Positions 1-5,352 are shown, numbered from the stretch's first letter. The stretch: DNA of 5,352 nt from Chloroflexota bacterium (GCA_026389975.1 JAPLGV010000316.1:1-5352); one strand, 5' to 3'. Program-made: numbers and translations. The notes: a model not told the origin generated them from the sequence alone.

Positions 1-484
1 AGAGGTCAGCCAGGGCTTCCCGGTAGATATCTTCGACCTTGTTTTCAAGCGCCTTGGCACGCTGGGCGTGGTCTGCGGCCACTCCGGTATGATCTTCAAA
101 GCGGTCGACTGCCATAAGAAGTTCATAAGCCGCGTCCCTGAGCAATGAAGCCATCCTTTGCATGTAGGGGGTCGGCTCGACCTTCAATACTTGCATCTCG
201 ATCACCGTGCTGTAACCATAGTCAAGCACATCGTCAATGGTGCGGGAAAGAGAGAAAATATCCTCGCGGTCAAATGGAGTGATAAAGGTCTTGTTCAACT
301 CATAGATCAGGATGCGCCGGGCTTCATCGGCTTCTTTTTCTTTGGAAACAAGCGTGGCTGCAGCGGAAGGGTCCTGGCCGATCATATAGGCTTTCAAGGC
401 TTCCATTCCGGCCAGTGTCAGGGCGGCCTGGTCATGGATCAATTTGATAAAAGTATTCTGGCGTTTCTTAAACAGCTTTTGCAT
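1..484 (-). CDS. DUF47 / PhoU-like protein, N-terminal part (C-terminus outside the window)
   Basis: An open frame starts at ATG 484-482 and runs off the left edge after 161 complete codons. Family members are usually a little over 200 residues, so roughly the last quarter is missing. The protein is all-helical and highly charged. Visible features are E49-x3-D53 followed by RR at 56-57, the signature stretch TPFDRED around residues 69-75, acidic residues D84, D85 and D88 on the next helix, and a second acidic helix with E147, E151 and D152. These match the DUF47 (PhoU-like, Pit-accessory) family, whose ExxxD-type helices bind metals in PhoU relatives. DUF47 genes commonly lie next to pit phosphate transporter genes and are thought to modulate them; a pit gene to the left of this window is an inference. 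The gene lies 15 bp after the HAD-TIM gene and has a strong ribosome site, so it is very likely co-transcribed with it. Family assignment is confident; the precise role is not. Confidence 0.88.
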   Translation of the reverse strand, partial: MQKLFKKRQNTFIKLIHDQAALTLAGMEALKAYMIGQDPSAAATLVSKEKEADEARRILIYELNKTFITPFDREDIFSLSRTIDDVLDYGYSTVIEMQVLKVEPTPYMQRMASLLRDAAYELLMAVDRFEDHTGVAADHAQRAKALENKVEDIYREALADL

Positions 485-491
485 CGGGATG

Positions 492-497
492 CTCCTT
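492..497 (-). promoter_or_regulatory. Ribosome binding site of the DUF47 gene
   Basis: The minus strand reads AAGGAG, 7 nt before the ATG at 484. It fixes the start of the edge-truncated gene and lies only 2 nt beyond the TAA stop (500-502) of the upstream gene, which favours translational coupling. Confidence 0.8.
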
Positions 498-499
498 TA

Positions 500-2182
500 T
501 TAGATCAGGTTAACACAACCTGTATCAACCAATTTTATCAAGCCTGTCTTGATCTGCTCAGGCGTATTAATACTCATCACTTCAATGGTACGGAAAGAAT
601 CTTTGGGAAGGTATCCGGCCACCATCCGGAAATCCACATCCCCCAGACCGGGCGCATAATGGTCTGAAATACCGATCACGTCATGCAGGTGGGCTCCAAA
701 AATGCGCCCGCCAAAGCGCTTCAGCCACATTTCGTTCGGGAAAAAGCCCAACCGGTCCAGCGCCGTGGCGTGGCCAACATCATAGATGAAACCGAGCCGG
801 TCCGGCTCGGCCAGCGCCAGCAGAGCAGACATTTCATCCTGAGTGGGAATATCAAAATAGTGGTAACGGTTTTCCAACCCCAGGCGGACGCCAAACCGGC
901 TTGCATAATCCATCAATTCTTTCAGGCTCTTCCCGACCGCTTCCAAACATGGGCCGGAAAGTTTGAGGCGTCTTTCCATTATAAGTCTTTTTGTTTCCTG
1001 GTACTGTGCGGTTTCCGTCAGGCCGGCGTGAAATAGATGGCGCAATTTATTCTCAAGGACCATATCCAGCGAGACCTGCCCGGAATGCACCACCACCGTC
1101 CGGACGGATAACGTACTTGCCAGCTCAATGCTGCGCTTGATGGCTGCCGTACCCTGCTGCCGGCAATTCTCGTCCAAGGAGGAGATCATCCAGTCGCGTG
1201 CCTTGAGTGTCTCCATTGAAATGTCAGCCGGGCAAGGCTCGTGGACGCTGCTGATAGAATATTTTCCCAGATCAACGCTGCTCAACATCCCAGAATCGAT
1301 CTGATGGTTCAATTCTATTTTGGGGAAACCCAGCCTGCCTGCGGCCAGGAAGAAATCACTCAGCACAGAGAATTTATTCCTGGCCCACATGGTGGAAAGG
1401 GAGGCATCATACAGCGGGCTGTCTGCCGGCGGGCGTTTGCCTTTTGGCTTTGAGCGAGCGGGAAAGAGTTCAAGCAACTCGTTCAAGTTCTTAATGTAAT
1501 CATCCGGGATGAGCGCGGCATCCTGCGGGAGGTCGGGAGGGCTTTTGGGGTCACGCAGGATAACGGTCCGGGCGAAGCCCGCCTCTCGGGCCGCGGCCAC
1601 ATCCCGACTTGGCTGGTCGCCGATATAGGCGCAGTGTTCCGGGCGGACGCCCATCCGCCCGGCTGCCATCAACAGGATCGAGGGGTCAGGTTTGCGGATC
1701 CCGACGACGCACGACAGGATGACCGCGTCAAAGCAGCCGGCGATGCCAAGTTCTTCGAGGAGGCGCGGGACTTCGACACTGCTGGTGGTGTTGCTGACCA
1801 GTCCCAGGCGATAGCCGCCTCGGAAGAGGGCCAGCACGGTCTCCTGCGTTTCCGGGAAGACGATGTGCTTGCCGGTGGCATCCCGCCAGAGTTGACTCAA
1901 TTGAAGCGCAAGCCGGCTTACCTGGTCGGACGGCCAATCCGGCAGCATCCAGCGCCTCCATAGTTCGATCTCGTTCAGCTCGAGCAGGTTTTTCTTAGCC
2001 CAATTTTTATAGGCCCTGGCGCGTTTCTTTAACAACAGTTTAAATTCCACCTCATCAAGATCCACGCCAAGGAGCACGATCATCGCGTGAATCTTCTGCT
2101 TATTGACCTCGCGCAAGCGCTTGGTGGTACTTCGCAGGGTGCCGCCCATGTCAAAGAGAACGGCCTCTATGTGCTCTTTCAT
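500..2182 (-). CDS. HAD-family hydrolase fused to xylose-isomerase-like TIM barrel (560 aa)
   Basis: This is a two-domain cytoplasmic protein with no signal peptide. Residues 1-240 are a HAD subfamily I hydrolase: nucleophile D11 in FDMGGT, a helical C1-type cap at about 18-108, motif II S130 in VSNT, motif III K164 in RKPDP, and motif IV D189 and D194 in GDQPSRD. The residue two after the nucleophile is Gly13, not the usual Asp. A Lys/Pro-rich linker (about 241-255) joins it to a sugar phosphate isomerase/epimerase-type TIM barrel (about 262-555). Likely metal or active-site residues there are E290, H314, H366, E437 in LENR, D468 and H471 in YDVGHA, H498/H500 in HLHD, and E534. The family uses such Glu/Asp/His sets to bind divalent metal and isomerise or epimerise sugars. 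The two halves may act in sequence on one phosphorylated substrate, which is inference. The start lies 7 bp after the preceding stop with only a weak Shine-Dalgarno, suggesting coupling. The substrate is unknown. Confidence 0.9.
   Translation of the reverse strand: MKEHIEAVLFDMGGTLRSTTKRLREVNKQKIHAMIVLLGVDLDEVEFKLLLKKRARAYKNWAKKNLLELNEIELWRRWMLPDWPSDQVSRLALQLSQLWRDATGKHIVFPETQETVLALFRGGYRLGLVSNTTSSVEVPRLLEELGIAGCFDAVILSCVVGIRKPDPSILLMAAGRMGVRPEHCAYIGDQPSRDVAAAREAGFARTVILRDPKSPPDLPQDAALIPDDYIKNLNELLELFPARSKPKGKRPPADSPLYDASLSTMWARNKFSVLSDFFLAAGRLGFPKIELNHQIDSGMLSSVDLGKYSISSVHEPCPADISMETLKARDWMISSLDENCRQQGTAAIKRSIELASTLSVRTVVVHSGQVSLDMVLENKLRHLFHAGLTETAQYQETKRLIMERRLKLSGPCLEAVGKSLKELMDYASRFGVRLGLENRYHYFDIPTQDEMSALLALAEPDRLGFIYDVGHATALDRLGFFPNEMWLKRFGGRIFGAHLHDVIGISDHYAPGLGDVDFRMVAGYLPKDSFRTIEVMSINTPEQIKTGLIKLVDTGCVNLI
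792..810. repeat. Perfect 9-bp inverted repeat inside the TIM-barrel coding region
   Basis: CCGAGCCGG, one base, then CCGGCTCGG. It encodes part of the AEPDRLGF segment just before metal-ligand strand D468. It is GC-rich and may arise by chance from codon choice; no function is claimed. Confidence 0.5.
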
Positions 2183-2189
2183 AATGCTT

Positions 2190-3644
2190 CTAACCCCGCT
2201 CTATTGATTCTGACTTGTACTGAAGAGAAATTTTGAGCAAGTCGGAAAAATGGTTGATATAAAAATCAGCAGCAACACCTTCTTCGTAGTTAAAGGCGAT
2301 CGTTCTTATGCCGACTGCTTTTGCCCCGTCCAACTCGGATGATTTATGCCCGACAAAAACTGCCTGATCGGCAGAAACACCTAATTGCTGCAAAGCAAAC
2401 TGGTAGATTTTCGGGTTCGGCTTGCGGACGCCAAGTTCCTTGGACGAGATGATCGAATCCCACACTTCCCCAAAGCCGCCGCGTTCAAACCAACTCAATT
2501 TAATATGAACTGGCAGGGCTGTATCGGTAATGATGCCCAGCAAATATCCTTCTTCTTTCAAGGAACTGAGCGTCTCCGGGACCCCCTCGAAGAACTGCAC
2601 ATTATTGGCCTCCTCATCCAGGATTTGTTTGCCGCGTGCGAGCAGATCCGGGCGGGTAATGCCATAGAACCGGAGAATGGCTTCCTGGTACTGGTCATAG
2701 TTTATTAACCCTTGATAGGCCAGATCCCGGAGTGCATTTCTCTTGTCCGGAGGAAATTCTTTATAAGAGTGCCCGATTTCATCCAGAAATGCCGCCAGTT
2801 TGCTGCCACAATTTTGCCGGAAGTAGAGAATATCTCCGGCGTCGAACACCAGAGCGCGGATTGGGTTTTGATGGTTTTTTCCCGGTTTGGAATTCTTTGA
2901 ATTGTTCAGTTCAGTCTGCAGGATTTCCAGAAATTCAGTCATCTGGTCAATGACTGCATCCGGGATGGCGCCCTCATCCACTTCCCCATGGTCGTAATCG
3001 TGGCGTATCTGTACCGCCAGCCGATAGCCAGCCTTGCGAGCTCCGAGGATATCGCGGGAGATGCAGTCACCTATATAAGCACATTCACCGGTCGGGACAT
3101 TCGCCAGGCGGGCCGCATAATGAAAGATGGCGGGGTCGGGCTTGCGGCGTCCATATTCACTGGATAAAACGATCGGGTCAAAATAATTGCGAATACCATA
3201 CTGTTTCAAATTTTCAGCCACCTGACCCCGGCTGTTGACATTGCTGATCAGGCCGATCTTCAAGCCCATTTTGCGGATGGCCTCCAGCACTCCCGGCACT
3301 TCAGGGCGCATGGCACGCTGGAAATAGTGGGTTTCGATGAAGAACATCAGGTCTTCTGCTATTGCGGTAAGTCTTTCCCGGTCCACAGGGCAGCCTGCCA
3401 AGATATATTCGTTCCAGACGCGCTGGGGAGGCAATTCATCCATGGTTTGCAGGCTCACCTGATGATATGCGTCAAGCCCGGCGGAAATGATTTCATATAA
3501 TTGCTTGTCCGTTAAACCCAAAACAATCCCGGCAGCCACAAGGCGCTGCCGGATGCCCGCTGTCTCCTTGATGCGTAATTCAGGAGTCCATCCATAGGTT
3601 TCAATCGTGCCACCCATATCGAAGAAAACTGCCCGGATGGTCAT
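2190..3644 (-). CDS. Tandem double-HAD-domain protein (484 aa)
   Basis: Two HAD subfamily I domains sit in one chain with no signal peptide. Domain A (about 1-240) has nucleophile D9 in FDMGGT, a helical cap, S134 in ISNV, K168 in RKPDP, and D193 and D198 in GDCISRD. It is clearly paralogous to the HAD domain of the next gene. A polar Asn/Lys/Ser linker (about 248-261) leads to domain B (about 262-484): D268 in FDAGDILY, T373 in ITDT, K408 in RKPNP, and a motif IV reading GHKSSELD, where His433 replaces the usual Asp and Glu437 the second one. Both domains have Gly two residues after the nucleophile. Such Gly occurs in active HADs (E. coli YihX has DLGNV), so it does not prove inactivity. ATG 3644 is chosen because GGAG lies 9 nt upstream and the fold begins at once; GTG 3683 would add 13 unconserved residues. 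The stop lies 7 bp before the HAD-TIM gene. The substrate is not identifiable; phosphatase activity is the default guess. Confidence 0.88.
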   Translation of the reverse strand: MTIRAVFFDMGGTIETYGWTPELRIKETAGIRQRLVAAGIVLGLTDKQLYEIISAGLDAYHQVSLQTMDELPPQRVWNEYILAGCPVDRERLTAIAEDLMFFIETHYFQRAMRPEVPGVLEAIRKMGLKIGLISNVNSRGQVAENLKQYGIRNYFDPIVLSSEYGRRKPDPAIFHYAARLANVPTGECAYIGDCISRDILGARKAGYRLAVQIRHDYDHGEVDEGAIPDAVIDQMTEFLEILQTELNNSKNSKPGKNHQNPIRALVFDAGDILYFRQNCGSKLAAFLDEIGHSYKEFPPDKRNALRDLAYQGLINYDQYQEAILRFYGITRPDLLARGKQILDEEANNVQFFEGVPETLSSLKEEGYLLGIITDTALPVHIKLSWFERGGFGEVWDSIISSKELGVRKPNPKIYQFALQQLGVSADQAVFVGHKSSELDGAKAVGIRTIAFNYEEGVAADFYINHFSDLLKISLQYKSESIERG

Positions 3645-3653
3645 ACCACTTGT

Positions 3654-3657
3654 CTCC
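3654..3657 (-). promoter_or_regulatory. Shine-Dalgarno deciding the start of the double-HAD gene
   Basis: GGAG on the minus strand, 9 nt before ATG 3644. The alternative GTG at 3683 and the ATG directly after it have only a short AGG nearby, so the inner start is preferred. Confidence 0.5.
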
Positions 3658-3681
3658 ACATTTTGGAAAACCTTTCCCATC

Positions 3682-3711
3682 ACACCTGGGATCGTTATTG
3701 CATCCAGGTGT
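3682..3711. repeat. 8-bp inverted repeat (ACACCTGG-N14-CCAGGTGT) upstream of the double-HAD gene
   Basis: The perfect arms are 3682-3689 and 3704-3711, and they overlap the alternative GTG start at 3681-3683. The 22-bp centre-to-centre spacing, about two helical turns, is suitable for a dimeric regulator bound to DNA; alternatively the arms form a stem in mRNA just ahead of the ribosome site. Which of these holds, if either, is not decided by sequence. Confidence 0.55.
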
Positions 3712-3766
3712 TCTTCTGGAATCTGCTATTCAAATAGCTTTTTTTCTGCTGTGCTAACATGAAGTC

Positions 3767-3801
3767 CTTTGGACACGGACAAAGTGCGTCCGTGTCCAAA
3801 G
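3767..3801. repeat. Perfect 14-bp inverted repeat with 7-nt loop (strong hairpin)
   Basis: Arms CTTTGGACACGGAC (3767-3780) and its exact complement (3788-3801) flank a 7-nt loop. In RNA this is a stable hairpin, located about 130 nt after the lipoprotein stop and about 120 nt before the double-HAD start. Neither strand has a T-run directly after the stem, so it is not a classical intrinsic terminator. It could still act as a weak or U-tract-independent terminator, a 3'-end stabiliser of the lipoprotein mRNA (as REP-like stems do in some binding-protein operons), or a dispersed genomic repeat. Confidence 0.8.
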
Positions 3802-3929
3802 AAGCCCATTCCTGCTGCTTGCATAAATATCCGAACTTGTTCCCATCGAATTACTCTTGGATGACGAGGTTTTTGTTCAAATATTTACGCACTACGAGGT
3901 AAGTTCCTGCTAAACTCGTCTTACTATTA

Positions 3930-5195
3930 CTACTCTGATGGAGTAAGCAGGCTGATAGCCCAGAAGTCGCGCACTTTGGCGGCCCATTCCCAGTCGTAAA
4001 TAGGATTCATAAGCCAGGACTTCGCCATCATTTCTTCAAAAGACGGCAAGCCTTCAGGAACCGCCATAGATGGTTCGGCTGACCAAGTGCCTTTCGTGTC
4101 CCAGGGCTTGTAGCCATCCGGCGAGAGAGCAAGTTTGATGAACAGCTTGGCTGCATTGGGGTGCGGAGCCATATTGGCAACGGCCAGATAGCTGGTTTTT
4201 ACGATACCTGTGGCCGGATTTAAATCCAGGCAAGGCGCCATGACTATATCTCCAGCCTCGGTATCCTCAATGCTATTCCAACCGGTCCAGCCAATCCCCG
4301 GTTCTACAGCCGGGTCCATGCCCACCGACGCATAGGCTATGTCGATCTCATCGACAACAGTGGGATGGTTCTGAGCCATCTTTTTGATCCACAGCCAGCC
4401 GGCATTTATGACTGTCTGCCCAAAGGCATCCGTGGCAGCCGCCGGGTCAGTGGTCCACTCGACACCGTAGAGGGCCTTATAGGCCGCAGCCATTTCGTCT
4501 CCGTGTTCAGCAACTGTGGCCCATTTTGCCATTGTGCTGACATCGGTCATGGGATCCTCGATATAGACTTTCCCCTCCAACGCCGGCTCGGTCAAATTCC
4601 ACCAGTTGGTGAGCGGGCAGCCTTCCGGGTTAATCTCCATGTTGTAACCCCACACATCGATGGCGTGGCGTGCAATCGCAAACGGGAACTCGGGAGTCAC
4701 CTCCGGCTCCACCACATCCCTGGGGACGAACGACCAGAGCCACTGATTGGGCACAAATTCCCCGTACAGGATGTGACCATCGCTGTTGAACCAGACGTCC
4801 CCGACGACATTTCCGGCTTCCTGCTCGGCGCGCATTTTGACGTCGATACTATCGGTGTCACCGCAATCCCACTTGATGCCCGGGTAAAGTGCCTCCCAGG
4901 GTGCCTGCAATTTCGTAATTTTGGATGAGTTGGCATAAACACATATTGACCCTTCCTTGACCGCAGCCGCTTCAATGGCGGCCCAGTCATCGGTAGCGGG
5001 TTGGTATATACCAAGACCGTTGTCCTTGGCCCACTGCTCGTTTGCCGAGAGAGGTACTTCGGTGGGGGGGACCGGAGTGTCACCCGGTTTGGTGGTGGGG
5101 GGTGGGGGGGCTACTGTCGTAGCCGGTGGGCCACCGCAGCTCACCACCAGGCTGAATAAAACAATCAGAGTGATTAACTTTACGAACGCTTTCAT
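3930..5195 (-). CDS. ABC transporter substrate-binding lipoprotein (421 aa)
   Basis: This is an extracellular solute-binding lipoprotein of the family 1/6 type, close in style to the binding proteins for iron(III), thiamine, polyamines and 2-aminoethylphosphonate. It has a short basic N-terminus, a hydrophobic segment at about 6-18, and the lipobox VVSC with lipid-attachment Cys20 followed by GG. A Pro/Thr-rich tether (about 23-48) leads to the bilobal domain. Typical stretches are an ICVYANSSK first strand and loop (about 84-92), GDTDS (112-116), VWGYN (181-185), the hinge-region WNLTEPALEGKVYIEDP (199-215), and a C-terminal PNAAKLFIKLALSPDGY (346-362). The mature protein has four further cysteines (85, 111, 193, 322). 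ATG 5195 is chosen because AAGGAGG lies 5 nt upstream and a signal peptide begins there; the longer GTG start at 5237 would spoil the signal peptide. No permease or ATPase gene is visible; they may lie to the right of the window or elsewhere. The ligand is unknown; the neighbours hint at a phosphorylated compound. Confidence 0.9.
   Translation of the reverse strand: MKAFVKLITLIVLFSLVVSCGGPPATTVAPPPPTTKPGDTPVPPTEVPLSANEQWAKDNGLGIYQPATDDWAAIEAAAVKEGSICVYANSSKITKLQAPWEALYPGIKWDCGDTDSIDVKMRAEQEAGNVVGDVWFNSDGHILYGEFVPNQWLWSFVPRDVVEPEVTPEFPFAIARHAIDVWGYNMEINPEGCPLTNWWNLTEPALEGKVYIEDPMTDVSTMAKWATVAEHGDEMAAAYKALYGVEWTTDPAAATDAFGQTVINAGWLWIKKMAQNHPTVVDEIDIAYASVGMDPAVEPGIGWTGWNSIEDTEAGDIVMAPCLDLNPATGIVKTSYLAVANMAPHPNAAKLFIKLALSPDGYKPWDTKGTWSAEPSMAVPEGLPSFEEMMAKSWLMNPIYDWEWAAKVRDFWAISLLTPSE
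5061..5110. repeat. C-tract-rich low-complexity DNA encoding the Pro/Thr tether
   Basis: The plus strand carries the same 10-mer GGTGGGGGGG at 5061-5070 and 5101-5110, plus a G6 run at 5097-5102. The coding strand therefore has C7, C6 and C7 tracts within the Pro/Thr spacer of the lipoprotein. Tethers of this kind are common on lipoproteins. The tracts are prone to slippage or sequencing error, but the frame is intact here. Confidence 0.7.
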
Positions 5196-5200
5196 TTCTT

Positions 5201-5207
5201 CCTCCTT
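5201..5207 (-). promoter_or_regulatory. Ribosome binding site of the substrate-binding lipoprotein
   Basis: AAGGAGG on the minus strand, 5 nt before ATG 5195. It is near-consensus and decides the start against the longer GTG option at 5237, which has no comparable site. Confidence 0.85.
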
Positions 5208-5273
5208 ACATAGTTGGAAACGGATTGAATTGAACACGAGCTTTTTTTTCCTTGAATATCTTTATCTTTTCGT

Positions 5274-5282
5274 ACCTCCTTT
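5274..5282 (-). promoter_or_regulatory. Orphan near-perfect Shine-Dalgarno in the leader
   Basis: The minus strand reads AAAGGAGGT, as strong as the real ribosome site, but no ATG, GTG or TTG follows at normal spacing. An open frame does run from just before it to a TAA (5205-5207) that overlaps the lipoprotein ribosome site; its only candidate start at proper spacing is an ATA codon. It may be a ribosome standby site, a remnant of a lost leader gene, or chance. Confidence 0.4.
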
Positions 5283-5352
5283 CTCAATCAAATGATCAAT
5301 CTGGGTGTCATCTCAATAAACCGGGGGGCGGGGGTGTGCGGGCGACAAAGCC

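Larger units (their letters stand above)
3645..3929 (-). other. 285-bp intergenic region between the lipoprotein and double-HAD genes
   Basis: I see no coding frame with a plausible start and no RNA gene here. The region holds two perfect inverted repeats (3682-3711 and 3767-3801, listed separately). It also holds a looser one in which GACGAG-TTT (3912-3920) and its complement in the GACGAGGTTT stretch (3862-3871) face each other with one bulged base. No convincing -35/-10 pair could be picked out on the minus strand. The layout suits a transcript-processing, attenuation or regulatory spacer between a highly expressed binding protein and downstream enzymes, which is inference. Confidence 0.6.
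5196..5352 (-). other. 5' leader and upstream region of the lipoprotein gene
   Basis: No gene is seen in these 157 bases. They contain the lipoprotein ribosome site, an A8 tract, an orphan second Shine-Dalgarno (5274-5282) and, towards the edge, a G-rich plus-strand stretch (about 5323-5345). A promoter is expected here or just beyond the edge, but no convincing -35/-10 pair could be identified. Confidence 0.5.

Noticed and set aside
158..667. Plus-strand open frame of 169 codons
   Set aside because: It spans the antisense of the DUF47 start and the HAD-TIM C-terminus, has no ribosome site and shows no recognisable domain. The minus strand carries clear conserved motifs across the same bases.
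1634..1963. Plus-strand and alternative minus-strand frames within the HAD domain of the HAD-TIM gene
   Set aside because: They overlap the HAD motifs of the real frame and have no domain of their own. GC-rich codons here keep several frames open.
3681..3683. GTG as the start of the double-HAD protein
   Set aside because: It adds 13 residues without conserved character, has a weak ribosome site and lies inside an inverted repeat; ATG 3644 with GGAG 9 nt upstream is more likely. It is not fully excluded.
3725..3745. Small palindrome GCTATT-CA-AATAGC followed by seven T on the plus strand, like an intrinsic terminator
   Set aside because: The stem is short and AT-rich with a 2-nt loop, and no plus-strand gene precedes it. 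On the transcribed minus strand the T-run becomes an A-run ahead of the stem.
4365..4928. Plus-strand open frame of 187 codons
   Set aside because: It is entirely antisense to the solute-binding domain, which has family motifs throughout; the composition is that of a shadow frame.
5235..5237. GTG as the start of the lipoprotein
   Set aside because: It would place 14 polar and charged residues ahead of the signal peptide and read through the near-perfect ribosome site as coding sequence.
5288..5316. TTGAGA with 17-bp spacing to ATTTGA as a promoter for the lipoprotein gene
   Set aside because: The -10 element matches the consensus poorly, so the pair is not distinguishable from chance.
1..5352. 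CRISPR array, tRNA/rRNA gene, insertion sequence or prophage element
   Set aside because: No regularly spaced repeats, cloverleaf, transposase motifs or terminal repeats with target duplications were seen; the window is almost fully occupied by four ordinary-looking genes.

Overview
The window holds four genes, all on the minus strand and read right to left: an ABC-transporter solute-binding lipoprotein (3930-5195), a protein with two HAD domains (2190-3644), a HAD domain fused to a xylose-isomerase-like TIM barrel (500-2182), and the N-terminal part of a DUF47/PhoU-like protein that runs off the left edge (1-484). Nothing on the plus strand looks like a real gene. The long plus-strand frames lie opposite well-supported minus-strand domains.

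The organism is clearly a bacterium: there are strong Shine-Dalgarno sites, a lipobox, and tight spacing between genes. The base composition is near balanced. The Pro/Thr-rich spacer after the lipid-attachment cysteine and the overall look of the proteins fit Chloroflexota (Anaerolineae-like). That assignment is inference from protein style only, since the window contains no phylogenetic marker.

The three left-hand genes are packed as an operon: 7 bp between the double-HAD gene and the HAD-TIM gene, and 15 bp between that and the DUF47 gene, whose ribosome site almost abuts the preceding stop codon. A 285-bp gap separates the lipoprotein gene from them. It contains a perfect 14-bp inverted repeat (3767-3801) and an 8-bp inverted repeat (3682-3711), so the lipoprotein gene may be a separate or partly uncoupled unit of the same transcription direction.

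The functional theme is probably uptake and processing of a phosphorylated compound. A periplasmic/outer-face lipoprotein captures a small ligand, three HAD domains and a sugar-isomerase-like barrel could act on a phosphorylated intermediate, and DUF47 proteins usually sit beside a Pit-type phosphate transporter, which may lie just left of the window. The ligand and substrates cannot be named from sequence alone. The most unusual points are the HAD-TIM fusion, the fact that all three HAD domains have Gly where the second Asp of the DxD motif normally lies, and the altered motif IV of the last HAD domain.
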